A stretch of 32,720 nucleotides of DNA from 2-02-FULL-49-11 sp040757655 (GCA_040757655.1 JBFLWV010000042.1:1-32720), one strand, 5' to 3'; shown: positions 7,675 through 15,286, numbered from the stretch's first letter. The notes: a model not told the origin generated them from the letters alone. Program-made: numbers and translations.

Positions 7675-8235
7675 ATGAACACCTACACCCATGCTCTAAC
7701 CCTGACCCGCGCAGGAATCATGACCCGCGGGAAGTACTTAACCAAAAAGCGCAGAATAAAACGATTCATGTACAAAACCTACACAATCCTCGCCGCGATC
7801 ATGATAGCCGCGGGAACCATAGGCGCATACGGATTGATCACGGAGCGAGCGATTGAAAAGATGGACACCGCGCACATAAGCGTTCCGCAACGACAGAAAT
7901 CAAAAGGGTACGCCTACAACGAACGAGTGCCCGTGGAAGTCGTGAAGCAAGAGATCAGAGAAACCGCAAAGCAATACGGAGTGAACGAAGTGAAGGCGCT
8001 CAAGATTGCGGAATGCGAGAGCGGATTCGATAACCTGCGCCTGAACCATCAAGGATCAACGGCGCTCGGAGTTTACCAGTTTTTGATCGGCACATGGATG
8101 AACACTGATAGTTTCAAAATCCATCGCAAAGCGCGGACGGACTACAAGGCGAACATCGAAGAAGGCATCAAGGCCATGGCGCGAGGAGAAGCGCGGCAGA
8201 AATGGCCGCACTGCGCAAAGGTGGCAGGGTTTTAA
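7675..8235 (+). CDS. membrane-anchored lytic transglycosylase-like protein
   Basis: 186 residues from ATG 7675; later in-frame ATGs at 7720 and 7768 are possible. A basic stretch (KKRRIKRFMYK) precedes one hydrophobic segment (around residues 36-55), so it is probably a signal anchor with the rest outside. The C-terminal half has IAECESGFDN with the catalytic Glu, then GSTALGVYQFLIGTW, the pattern of SLT/transglycosylase-like domains that cut peptidoglycan glycan strands. The last part (EGIKAMARGEARQKWPHC) also matches that fold. In this island it could be an endolysin or a cell-wall entry enzyme; its place among early genes is unusual for a lysis gene. No Shine-Dalgarno is visible. Confidence 0.75.
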   Translation: MNTYTHALTLTRAGIMTRGKYLTKKRRIKRFMYKTYTILAAIMIAAGTIGAYGLITERAIEKMDTAHISVPQRQKSKGYAYNERVPVEVVKQEIRETAKQYGVNEVKALKIAECESGFDNLRLNHQGSTALGVYQFLIGTWMNTDSFKIHRKARTDYKANIEEGIKAMARGEARQKWPHCAKVAGF

Positions 8236-8252
8236 TGCACGTTAGCTTTTGA

Positions 8253-8279
8253 CTCAGCCCTTGGAGGGGAAGGGCTGAG
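8253..8279 (+). promoter_or_regulatory. hairpin with Shine-Dalgarno in its loop
   Basis: CTCAGCCCTT (8253-8262) and AAGGGCTGAG (8270-8279) form a perfect 10-base-pair stem; the seven-base loop is GGAGGGG, the only strong Shine-Dalgarno in the island. The ATG of the HNH gene follows directly at 8280. The site may present or limit the ribosome binding site of the endonuclease gene. Confidence 0.6.
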
Positions 8280-8792
8280 ATGAGAAGCGAATCCACTATG
8301 CCAACAGGAGTTTATCAGCGTAAACCGTTTTCAAGAGAAACCATAGAAAAAATCCGTAAATCTAACATCGGAAAAAAGCGGAGTGAGGAGACGAGAAGGA
8401 AAATCAGCGAAGCTCACAAGGGGTTGAAACCAAATCTTGAGACGAGAATGAAGATGAGCCTCGCTCATAAGGGCAAAACGTCGCCAGCAAGTATTGCGGC
8501 GTTGATACAGGCCAATGAGGAGAGACGAGGGAAACCCCAGTGGTGGCAAAGAGGGGATCGGCACTACAACTGGAAAGGCGACAAGGTGAAGTATCGGAGT
8601 TTGCATACTTGGGTCGAAAAACGACTCGGGAAGCCAGATGGATGCGAATTTTGCGGACGCAAAGCGACGGGTAGACAAATCAACTGGGCAAACAAAAGCG
8701 GAGAATATAAACGCGATCTATCAGATTGGATTTGCTTGTGTGTTCCATGCCACACACAATATGACCAGTTACGCAGAAATAAAAACCCTTAA
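8280..8792 (+). CDS. NUMOD3-HNH homing-type endonuclease
   Basis: 170 residues. The N-terminal half carries NUMOD3-type repeats (FSRETIEKIRKSNIGKKRS, EETRRKISEAHKGLK, ETRMKMSLAHKGK), DNA-binding helices typical of phage and intron homing endonucleases. The C-terminal half is an HNH-like zinc finger nuclease: CEFCGRKA, INWANKSGEYKRDLSDW, then CVPCHTQYD. Such genes spread by cutting alleles that lack them. The ATG at 8280 is 10 bases after GGAGGGG, set in a hairpin loop; ATG 8298 (MPTGVYQRK) is a possible second start and matches the usual family N-terminus. The end overlaps the next gene by 32 bases. There is no visible intron, so it is a free-standing selfish gene or a phage nuclease. Confidence 0.85.
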   Translation: MRSESTMPTGVYQRKPFSRETIEKIRKSNIGKKRSEETRRKISEAHKGLKPNLETRMKMSLAHKGKTSPASIAALIQANEERRGKPQWWQRGDRHYNWKGDKVKYRSLHTWVEKRLGKPDGCEFCGRKATGRQINWANKSGEYKRDLSDWICLCVPCHTQYDQLRRNKNP

Positions 8793-9270
8793 AGCTCAAG
8801 TCGAACACGTCTTGAGCCTGCATACCGAAACGCGCAACTCCGACGCGGAGCTTACGCGCGTTTTGTGTTCTGTTTTCCACAATAACACCAACGACCTAAC
8901 CAGACCCGCCTACGACCCCGTCAAGATAGCGACCAGCGTCGAGCGCTGCCGCCGCAAATTCAATGAGGATAACAGATTTCTCCCGACCCTTGAAAGTGTC
9001 GCGCGTCAGCGGAAAATGAACATGGATGAGTGGCGAGTCGCGCTTGGGTATCCAACGCTTGACGGCCACAGAGAACCGCCGAGCGTCAAAGAGCAAAAGA
9101 GAGTCCACACCTACCCGAGCAAAACCAAGCGCGGCATCTACTACAACGCCGTCGAGACAGAATACGGCCTCATCTGCGACTGCCCGAGCTACCAATTCCG
9201 ACACGCATGCAAACACATCAAACTAGCCGAGATGGAGGTCATGAGGGCTTCGATGACGCCTCTCTTTTAA
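8761..9270 (+). CDS. SWIM zinc-finger protein
   Basis: 169 residues from ATG 8761 (MTSYAEIKTLKAQ). A longer reading frame from 8638 would be inside the HNH gene and is unlikely. The C-terminus has YGLICDCPSYQ and HACKHIKLAE, the C-x-C...C-x-H pattern of the SWIM zinc finger, which binds DNA or protein. The N-terminal part is helical, with no recognised domain. It ends two bases before the replication initiator start, so both are likely cotranscribed. Role unknown; phage SWIM proteins often sit in replication modules. Confidence 0.7.
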   Translation: MTSYAEIKTLKAQVEHVLSLHTETRNSDAELTRVLCSVFHNNTNDLTRPAYDPVKIATSVERCRRKFNEDNRFLPTLESVARQRKMNMDEWRVALGYPTLDGHREPPSVKEQKRVHTYPSKTKRGIYYNAVETEYGLICDCPSYQFRHACKHIKLAEMEVMRASMTPLF

Positions 9271-9272
9271 CC

Positions 9273-10382
9273 ATGTCAAAAGTAATCCCCAACACAACCC
9301 AAGTTCCGAACGTCATCCTCGACGAATGGATGCCGAAGCTCAAAGACACGGAGCTTCGCGTTTTGCTTGTGATAGTTCGCCAAACCCTCGGCTGGCTTGA
9401 GAACCCAGAAACAGGCACCCGCAAAGAAAAGGACTGGATCAGTCGCCGCCAGCTTATGAAGAAGGCAGGGCGCGGACAGGATGCCGTAGCCGCGGCCGTG
9501 GACGCGCTCATCAAGAAGAACCTAATCGAGGCGCTAGACGCGAAGGGGAACCGTCTCGAAACCGCTCACGACCGTCAAAAACTAGGCGGCAGGATCTACT
9601 ACCGATTCAACACATTCAGACCGCCATTGAGTATCTTCGATACCTTTCGGGAAAGTCGTAAGGGTGAGGATAAAGTGGGGAAAAACGACGACCTTACGGA
9701 AAAGTCGGCGGGCGGAAAAGTCGACACTACAAAAGAAACCCTTATTACAAAAGATATACTTGCAACCGAAAAATCGGTTACTGGGGATAACTCACAAAAA
9801 GATGTCACCCTTGGCAAAAACGTCGTAACTTCTCAAAACAGTGAAGATAAGGCTAAGGTTAGCGGAGAATCGAACATAATGGAGCCTCAAAAAGAGGGGT
9901 CGGAGGAGGGCAAAAAGGCGTCAAAAACGTCAAAGCCCGCCACCGCAGAAGCTAGGGCGGGCAAGCCTCCGAGCGACCACAAACTCTTCGTGGATTTCTG
10001 GTACGAGAACGTCAAAACGGCGCGAATGATCGAAAAGCCGATCATCACAGGGCAGGACGGCAAGAACCTCCAAAGGGTACTCAAAATCATCAGAGCGCAG
10101 ACCTTAGAGCAGCTCGGCGTGTATTTCCTGAACCACCAGAGCTTCAGGAGCTTCTCACCGAGCATCAGCACCTTCCTCTCCTCGGGAGTTTTGAACGGTT
10201 TGCAAAACCGCATGGCAAACGACCCGAACTTCTGGCACGACTTGAGCTCCTACCCCGTGGCAGGAGCACAACCGAAAGGTCGGGACGCACCGAATCCGCA
10301 ACGGATAAGAGAGGAACTCGACAAACTCAAGGCAGCACTCGCGCAAAAGCTCGCCTCACCGTATAAAACCATGAGCGCCTAA
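9273..10382 (+). CDS. phage replication initiator / replisome organiser-like protein
   Basis: 369 residues from ATG 9273; an upstream in-frame start at 9207 would overlap the SWIM gene. The N-terminal 110 residues match the winged-helix N-terminus of phage RepA/O-type replication proteins: VPNVILDEWMPKLKDTELRV, LVIVRQTLGW, then ISRRQLMKKAGRG and a basic wing ending IYYRFN. A long polar linker (about residues 130-255) leads to a C-terminal helical domain (KLFVDFWYENVKTAR, SISTFLSSGVLNGL) like the domains that recruit the host helicase. It should bind the phage origin and start replication. Repeats in its own gene could serve as origin, as in lambda, but I see no clear iterons. GC-rich like its neighbours. 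Confidence 0.75.
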   Translation: MSKVIPNTTQVPNVILDEWMPKLKDTELRVLLVIVRQTLGWLENPETGTRKEKDWISRRQLMKKAGRGQDAVAAAVDALIKKNLIEALDAKGNRLETAHDRQKLGGRIYYRFNTFRPPLSIFDTFRESRKGEDKVGKNDDLTEKSAGGKVDTTKETLITKDILATEKSVTGDNSQKDVTLGKNVVTSQNSEDKAKVSGESNIMEPQKEGSEEGKKASKTSKPATAEARAGKPPSDHKLFVDFWYENVKTARMIEKPIITGQDGKNLQRVLKIIRAQTLEQLGVYFLNHQSFRSFSPSISTFLSSGVLNGLQNRMANDPNFWHDLSSYPVAGAQPKGRDAPNPQRIREELDKLKAALAQKLASPYKTMSA

Positions 10383-10484
10383 ATCCCGCTCGCCCGTGCG
10401 CGGCGAGGGCAGAAACGCCCGAAGTGGCGACCGATTCCGCAACCCGCGGAAAAGCCGCGAAGCCATCGGCGGGTCGGGCGGGAT
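10383..10484 (+). ncRNA. candidate structured RNA in 115-base gene gap
   Basis: The whole gap between the replication gene and the next ORF can fold. ATCCCGCTCG (10383-10392) pairs with CGGGCGGGAT (10475-10484) as a closing stem with one wobble. Inside are GGGC-AGAAAC-GCCC (10407-10420), CCGAT (10431-10435) with ATCGG (10465-10469), and TTCCGC-AACCC-GCGGAA (10435-10451), the last sharing one base with the CCGAT stem. An alternative stem CTCGCC (10389-10394) with GGCGAG (10402-10407) competes with the closing stem. No reading frame of interest fills it. A regulatory RNA or switch is possible; no known family recognised. Confidence 0.4.
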
Positions 10485-10497
10485 AATTCACCAGACT

Positions 10498-10698
10498 ATG
10501 ATACGACCGAACCACAAGACAAAAGCAGCCAACTCTTACCAGCTCCTGCGCGGTAAAGCCCACGAGCTTCTTGAGGAGATCTTTCCGAACCCCGCGGAAC
10601 GCTACGCATGGCTCAAGCGTTACGCGCCGAAGATGCACATGAGCAAATGCACGAAGGAGGAGCTCGAGTACATCATCAAACTACTCACGGCGCTATGA
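10498..10698 (+). CDS. small phage protein, unknown function
   Basis: 66 residues from ATG 10498; an upstream start at 10396 would run through the structured gap. It is basic and helical: KAHELLEEIFPNPAERYAWLK and MSKCTKEELEYIIKLL, a layout that resembles the tail of small phage proteins such as the DUF3268/gp16 type, but the match is only by shape. The stop overlaps the rusA start (CTATGA), showing coupling. Confidence 0.6.
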   Translation: MIRPNHKTKAANSYQLLRGKAHELLEEIFPNPAERYAWLKRYAPKMHMSKCTKEELEYIIKLLTAL

Positions 10699-11123
10699 CA
10701 CCAATCAATCTTTACTTCGTCATCAGCGGGAACCACGAGGATCCGCTCGGGAACCCGATCCCGTACGTCCGTAGTACCCGCGACGCGCTCTGGCGAGCCG
10801 ACGGCAAACGTTACGCAGCATGGAAGGAATACGTGCGCGGAGCATACCTCGCGGCCGCGGGGAGCAAAGGAATCCTGACGCCGAAGGAAGTCGTCAACTT
10901 GAACATCACGGGAGAGAAGCCGATCAAGCTCGAGCGAGGACAGCGGGCGCGAATAGATCTCACGATCTACTGGAAAAACGGAGCGCACGGAGATCCAGAC
11001 AACATTTGGAAAGGGATTGCCGACGCGCTTTTCAAAAACGATCGCAACGTCGACGGATCGTTTGAGTCCTATGTTAAAACAGACGGGCAAGGAACCGTCC
11101 ATGTAAAACTCCAAATCTTATGA
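10695..11123 (+). CDS. rusA: RusA-family Holliday junction resolvase
   Basis: 142 residues from ATG 10695. RusA enzymes cut four-way DNA junctions and are common in phages, where they resolve branches before packaging. The family motif is present: RARIDLTIYWKNG, GDPDNIWKGIADALFKND and NVDGSF, with the conserved acidic DPDN and the Lys in the helix following it. The length is usual for the family. The start overlaps the previous stop and the stop overlaps the next start (ATGA), so it belongs to one tight operon. It probably works with the RecA-like ATPase and the terminase. Confidence 0.88.
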   Translation: MTPINLYFVISGNHEDPLGNPIPYVRSTRDALWRADGKRYAAWKEYVRGAYLAAAGSKGILTPKEVVNLNITGEKPIKLERGQRARIDLTIYWKNGAHGDPDNIWKGIADALFKNDRNVDGSFESYVKTDGQGTVHVKLQIL

Positions 11124-11485
11124 CACACCCAATCAGAAAATTCTTTTTCAAACGCTCACTTGTCAAAATACTGTGGGAGGAAGCCGAGCACAAGATCGTG
11201 ATCGCCTTATACGCCGAGGGAGCGGCCGAGGATTTTGAAAAACTTGCGGCAAAGAAGCAATCAGAACATGACGAACTAGAAGGAGAACTCTCCGTCCTCG
11301 AAAGGAGTACAACTCGAGAAGATCGAGAAGAACGTAAGATACTGTATCCGAAACGCGATCAACTTAAAAAGGAAGTGGCCATCATAAAAGGACTCGTCGC
11401 AAAGAACAAAACCCAAGCCCAAGAGCTCCGCTCCCAAGCCGCGCAGCTCCACCACAAGCTCGCCTTCATCCGTAAGCAATACTAA
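11120..11485 (+). CDS. coiled-coil protein, unknown function
   Basis: 121 residues; the ATG overlaps the rusA stop. Nearly all of it is charged helix (residues 35-118) with heptad-like leucines, for example EDFEKLAAKKQSEHDELEGE and AQELRSQAAQLHHKLAF, so a coiled coil is likely. No family recognised. The gene has the island's codon use and tight spacing (6 bases to the next gene), which argues that it is real. Confidence 0.65.
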   Translation: MTHPIRKFFFKRSLVKILWEEAEHKIVIALYAEGAAEDFEKLAAKKQSEHDELEGELSVLERSTTREDREERKILYPKRDQLKKEVAIIKGLVAKNKTQAQELRSQAAQLHHKLAFIRKQY

Positions 11486-11491
11486 ATTTCT

Positions 11492-12916
11492 ATGCAGATA
11501 CAAACTATCAAAACCGAAGATCTGCGAGTGGCAGAATACAACCCGAGAAAAAAGTCACAGCACGTCCTCGAGACCGTAAAGGCATCGCTCAAAGACTACG
11601 GCTTCTTACAGCCGATCGTAATCAACACGCACCAATGCGAACTCTGCGGCGACCGAAGAAACGTTATCGTCGGCGGCCATCGAAGGATAGACGCGGCGCG
11701 GGAATCGGGAATCCTCGAAGTTCCCGTCGTGACTGTGAATCTCCACATCGCCCAAGAGAAACAAGCGAACCTGCGGCTCAACGCTCAAGAGGAGTTCCGT
11801 AAGTCCGAGCTCACGGGGATCATTCAAGAGCTCCACTCGCTCGACGCGCAACTCACGCAAACGATAGGTTTCGACGCGCAAGAGATCGTGGAAATGCTCT
11901 ACGCCGCCCGCTATCAAAACAATCCAGTCAAACGGCTCCTGACAGACCAGTTTTTGATCCCTCCGTTTTCCGTTTTCGACGCAAAACAAGACTACTGGCA
12001 AAAGCGCAAACACCTCTGGCTCGAAGCGCTCGGGAATCTCGCAGAAACGCGAGAGGGAAAACTCGCGGGCAGCGGACAAAACCTACTCATGATGGGAGTG
12101 AACAAGGGCGTGAGTATCTTCGACCCCGTCCTGAGCGAGATCGCCTACTCATGGTTCCTACCGATCAAGAACGGCACGATCCTTGATCCCTTCGCTGGTT
12201 CACTTGCTCGCGGGGGAGTGGCAGCCGCCCTCGGCCACACCTACCACGGCATCGAGATCCGCAAAGAGCAGATCGAAGCGAACCTCGCCAAACTCACCGA
12301 GCTCAACCTCGCAGACAAGGCGACATTCTACCTTGGCAATAGCAAAGACCTCAAAGCGCTCATTCCCGAGACGAACACCTACGACCTCATTTTCACCTGC
12401 CCGCCCTACTACGACTTGGAGATCTACTCAAAACAAGAGGAGGATCTCTCGACAAAGCAGACCTACCAAGAGTTCATGGAGGACTACCGCGTCATTTTCA
12501 AACAATGCGTTGACCGACTCAAAGATAACCGATTTGTCGTGATCGTACTCGGCGATATACGAGATGAACGCGGTGTGTACCGAAATTTCATCAGCGACAA
12601 TATCGAACTCTTTGAATCCCTCGGGCTCCACCTCTACAACGAGATTATCTACGTCACTCCACTCGCAACGGCGCCGCACCGAGCCGAGCGCAACATGAGG
12701 AAGCGAAAGGTCGTGAAAACTCATCAAAACATCCTCACGCTCTACAAAGGAGACCCCGATCTTCTCAAAAACCCGCGGCTCCTCGAGATTCACGAAAAAG
12801 TGCTCACCTTCTTCAAAGGAGATCCCGAACAGATAGCGGAGACCTTTATCGCGCCGCCGAATATCATCCGCGATCCAATACCCCATGAACCAAACCCCGA
12901 GGATAGCGCCGAATAA
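11492..12916 (+). CDS. ParB-like domain fused to DNA methyltransferase
   Basis: 474 residues. Residues 1-110 are a ParB/Srx-like domain: VAEYNPRKKS, DYGFLQPIVIN and VGGHRRIDAA. It contains an extra CELCG pair. The following part is an adenine-N6/cytosine-N4 methyltransferase: motif I ILDPFAGSLARGG (around residue 230), then DLIFTCPPYYDLE (motif IV, around 303-315) and FVVIVLGDIRDE. The C-terminus has two related blocks, LTLYKGDPD and LTFFKGDPE. Such ParB-methylase fusions are common in phages and probably protect phage DNA from restriction or mark it for packaging. Its place just before the terminase genes fits that role. The target sequence cannot be told. Confidence 0.85.
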   Translation: MQIQTIKTEDLRVAEYNPRKKSQHVLETVKASLKDYGFLQPIVINTHQCELCGDRRNVIVGGHRRIDAARESGILEVPVVTVNLHIAQEKQANLRLNAQEEFRKSELTGIIQELHSLDAQLTQTIGFDAQEIVEMLYAARYQNNPVKRLLTDQFLIPPFSVFDAKQDYWQKRKHLWLEALGNLAETREGKLAGSGQNLLMMGVNKGVSIFDPVLSEIAYSWFLPIKNGTILDPFAGSLARGGVAAALGHTYHGIEIRKEQIEANLAKLTELNLADKATFYLGNSKDLKALIPETNTYDLIFTCPPYYDLEIYSKQEEDLSTKQTYQEFMEDYRVIFKQCVDRLKDNRFVVIVLGDIRDERGVYRNFISDNIELFESLGLHLYNEIIYVTPLATAPHRAERNMRKRKVVKTHQNILTLYKGDPDLLKNPRLLEIHEKVLTFFKGDPEQIAETFIAPPNIIRDPIPHEPNPEDSAE

Positions 12917-12922
12917 AACGCT

Positions 12923-13462
12923 ATGCCCGCGTACAGTAAAGAGACAACGGAATATCACAAAAAGCGGATCCAACAGATCCTGACGATTGACCCAACCGCC
13001 ACGGTCGCCGCAATAGAAAACGCGCTCATTGAATCAGACGAACCACTGAAGCTCCACCGCCTCTACATAGGCCGCTTGATCGGGAAAATCAAAGGCGAAA
13101 TGCTTCACCGCTTCGACTTTACAAAGGTCGAGGAGCGCCTCTCGCAGATCCAAAACCGCAACGAGATCGTGATTAGAGAGATGATGAGGATACTCACGAA
13201 TCCCATAACCCCTAGCGCCGAGCGGATCGCAGCGGGGAGAACCATCGTCGAGACCGAAAGCCGATACTTCGAGATGCAGCAGAACGCGGGAATCTTTGAG
13301 CGGAAGCTTGGAACCATTGACGTAATCCACGAACACAGGCTCGCGCCAGAACTCGCAGTGCCTATCATTCGCGCCCTTCGCAACTATGGAATCATCCACA
13401 CACCAACAACCGTTATCGAGCACAAACCCTCAGCCCTCCCTCAACCCAATACCCCAGCATGA
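12923..13462 (+). CDS. putative small terminase subunit
   Basis: 179 residues. The call rests mostly on its place directly before the large terminase, with an overlap of 77 bases. The N-terminal half is helical and could hold a helix-turn-helix (ATVAAIENALIES, LHRLYIGRLIGKIKGEM). The middle has IREMMRILTNP and ERIAAGRTIVETES, resembling the oligomerisation helices of phage small terminases. Small terminases recognise the packaging start site and stimulate the ATPase of the large subunit. Alternatives would be another DNA-binding phage protein. Confidence 0.6.
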   Translation: MPAYSKETTEYHKKRIQQILTIDPTATVAAIENALIESDEPLKLHRLYIGRLIGKIKGEMLHRFDFTKVEERLSQIQNRNEIVIREMMRILTNPITPSAERIAAGRTIVETESRYFEMQQNAGIFERKLGTIDVIHEHRLAPELAVPIIRALRNYGIIHTPTTVIEHKPSALPQPNTPA

Positions 13463-14936
13463 GGCAGAGGAGGCGATCGGCAACCGCAACGCGCGGCGCG
13501 AGATGCGCAAAGCCTTCTTAGGATTCAACGTTCTCTATCTCCCGCACTACCTCACCCTCCCACCCGCTGACTTTCACCCCGAGCTGCTTTCGCTCCTTGA
13601 GGATCACGCGATCAAATTTCTCTCGATCATCGGCTTCCGCGGGAGCGCAAAATCGTCATTCGCTTCGCTCGCCCTCCCGCTCTGGATGGCGCTCGAGGAG
13701 CACGAACGCTACCCCTTCATCATTGTCGTCAACGAAACGCGCGATCAGGCGATAGAAACCATTGCAAACATCCGAAAAGAGCTCGAGGAAAACGAACTCC
13801 TCCTCCGCGACTACGGCGACGTGAGCGAAGGCGTAAGCAAACAGCGGGAATGGACAAAAACCGCGATTCTCCTTAAAAACGATGCCCGCATCCTTGAACT
13901 CTCCCGCGGCCAGCGTATCCGCGGCCGCAGGCACCGACAGCACCGTCCCTCGGTGGTAATCATTGACGACCCCGAGGAGCTCGAGAAGGTAGACAAAAAA
14001 GAATATCGCGACAAAACCGAGCGGTGGCTCCGCGGCAACATCATCCCCGCCATCGAGGAAACCAGCGCCCGCCTCATTATGCTCGGAAACATCCTGCACA
14101 CCGACGCGATCATGGCGCGGATAAAAAACGATACCCTTTTTGTGCATCGCGACTACGCGATCTTCAAAGGCGAGGAAAAGTGGGAGAACTGCACATGGAA
14201 GGCGAAATATCCAACCCCCGAAGCGCTCAAAAGGCAGGAGCAAAAAGTAAAGCCGACCGCATGGAAGCGCGAATACTGCCTGAAGATCGTCCCGCCCGAA
14301 GGTCAAGAAGTGAAAGAGGAATGGATTCAATACTATGACGTGATACCGCAACGAACCCTTGATCCCAAAACAAAAAAAGAAGTGAACCCGATCATCAAGA
14401 GCGGCGTGGGAGAAGATCTCGCTATTTCAAAGCAGCAGACCGCAGACTTCACGACAATGGTTGGAGGCGTGCTCGCGCGGCTAATCATAACCGAAGGTGA
14501 CGACGTGCGGCTCGAAGGCACGCCCAAGCTCTATATCCTCCCGAACCCAATCAATGAGCGGCTTTCATTCCACGAAACGCAAAGCAAAATGAAACAGCAA
14601 AACGCAGCCATTCAACAACTCTACTGCACGCCGATATTCTACGTCGAGGACGTAGGATACCAACGCGCCGCAATCGAAATGGCGCAGACCTTGGGACTCG
14701 TCGTCATCCCACGCAAAGTCGGAACCGATAAACGCGCCCGTCTCCGCGCCGCCGCAACCTTCATCCAAAACGGAACTATTCTATTCCCGAGGAAAGGATG
14801 CGAAGATCTCCTCACGCAACTCCTCGGCTTCGGCATCGAAGACCACGACGACCTCGCAGACGGCTTTGTTCACCTCGTACTCGGTTTGCTCGGCGGCGAA
14901 ACCGAAATCCTCCCCGAGGTCATCGGACTCCTATGA
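13386..14936 (+). CDS. terL: large terminase subunit (phage packaging ATPase-nuclease)
   Basis: 516 residues. TerL packs phage DNA into capsids and cuts concatemers. Visible: an adenine/Walker A region SIIGFRGSAKSSFASLALP (P-loop in the variant GFRGSAKS), VVIIDDPEELEKV as Walker B with catalytic Glu, LIMLGNILH (coupling motif), then the RNase H-like nuclease with GEDLAISKQQTADFTTMVGG, FYVEDVGYQRAAIEMA and the C-terminal DDLADGFVH. Length is normal. I take ATG 13386, although it overlaps the small subunit; no better in-frame start lies near, except ATG 13503. No portal or capsid gene follows: only one small ORF remains before the secD promoters. Confidence 0.92.
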   Translation: MESSTHQQPLSSTNPQPSLNPIPQHEAEEAIGNRNARREMRKAFLGFNVLYLPHYLTLPPADFHPELLSLLEDHAIKFLSIIGFRGSAKSSFASLALPLWMALEEHERYPFIIVVNETRDQAIETIANIRKELEENELLLRDYGDVSEGVSKQREWTKTAILLKNDARILELSRGQRIRGRRHRQHRPSVVIIDDPEELEKVDKKEYRDKTERWLRGNIIPAIEETSARLIMLGNILHTDAIMARIKNDTLFVHRDYAIFKGEEKWENCTWKAKYPTPEALKRQEQKVKPTAWKREYCLKIVPPEGQEVKEEWIQYYDVIPQRTLDPKTKKEVNPIIKSGVGEDLAISKQQTADFTTMVGGVLARLIITEGDDVRLEGTPKLYILPNPINERLSFHETQSKMKQQNAAIQQLYCTPIFYVEDVGYQRAAIEMAQTLGLVVIPRKVGTDKRARLRAAATFIQNGTILFPRKGCEDLLTQLLGFGIEDHDDLADGFVHLVLGLLGGETEILPEVIGLL

Positions 14937-15133
14937 TACAAAATCAAAACCCAGCAAGAGTCATGCGAGAGATCCCCGCGGAGTGGGAAGAAGTCATGCG
15001 TCTTGCCGAGCAGATCCAAAACGGCGACATTGTTATTAAAATCCAGCAAAAGCGCCTCATCATGACCGAATACACCATCAAACGAAAGCCCGAAGAAGCG
15101 GGGGACGGATTTCAAGTGATACCGATCGGATGA
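14933..15133 (+). CDS. small protein after terminase, unknown function
   Basis: 66 residues; its ATG overlaps the terL stop (CTATGA). It reads EIPAEWEEVMRLAEQIQNG and IVIKIQQKRLIMTEYTIKRK, a helix plus strands. This is like small DUF2292-type proteins by shape, but I cannot confirm that. It is the last gene of the island; its stop TGA lies within the TGACGCTA repeat at 15131. Confidence 0.6.
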   Translation: MIQNQNPARVMREIPAEWEEVMRLAEQIQNGDIVIKIQQKRLIMTEYTIKRKPEEAGDGFQVIPIG

Positions 15134-15138
15134 CGCTA

Positions 15139-15166
15139 TTGACATCTTGTTTTCTTTGCTTAAGAT
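15139..15166 (+). promoter_or_regulatory. distal promoter of secD
   Basis: TTGACA at 15139-15144, 16 bases, then TAAGAT at 15161-15166. The perfect -35 box lies one base after the TGACGCTA repeat copy, i.e. right at the island-host boundary. Confidence 0.55.
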
Positions 15167-15221
15167 AGCGCTTACAGATGAAAGTCTGTTGCGTTCTTTA
15201 AAAATTCACGAGTGCAATTTT

Positions 15222-15250
15222 TTGACCTTTTTATACCCTTTTGCTACAAT
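15222..15250 (+). promoter_or_regulatory. proximal promoter of secDF
   Basis: TTGACC (15222-15227), 17-base spacer, TACAAT (15245-15250). Start of transcription would be near 15257, about 30 bases before the secD ATG at 15287. This promoter rules out the longer secD reading frame that starts at 15212. Confidence 0.75.
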
Positions 15251-15286
15251 GCGTTAAGAATTTCATCAAGTATTGATCTTAAATAC

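Noticed and set aside
8280..8792. HNH gene as the packaging HNH of a cos-type phage
   Set aside because: It carries NUMOD3 repeats and is far from the terminase genes, which fits a homing endonuclease better.
12428..14351. Long minus-strand frames opposite the methyltransferase, small and large terminase genes
   Set aside because: All lie opposite well-supported genes with clear motifs; GC-rich third positions keep the opposite strand open.
15212..15286. N-terminal extension of SecD from a GTG at 15212
   Set aside because: It would run through a good promoter (15222-15250), and the ATG at 15287 gives the expected N-terminus with a membrane helix.
15139..15286. Riboswitch in the secD leader
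   Set aside because: Only a small ACAGA/TCTGT hairpin is visible and promoters occupy most of the gap; no known aptamer pattern recognised.
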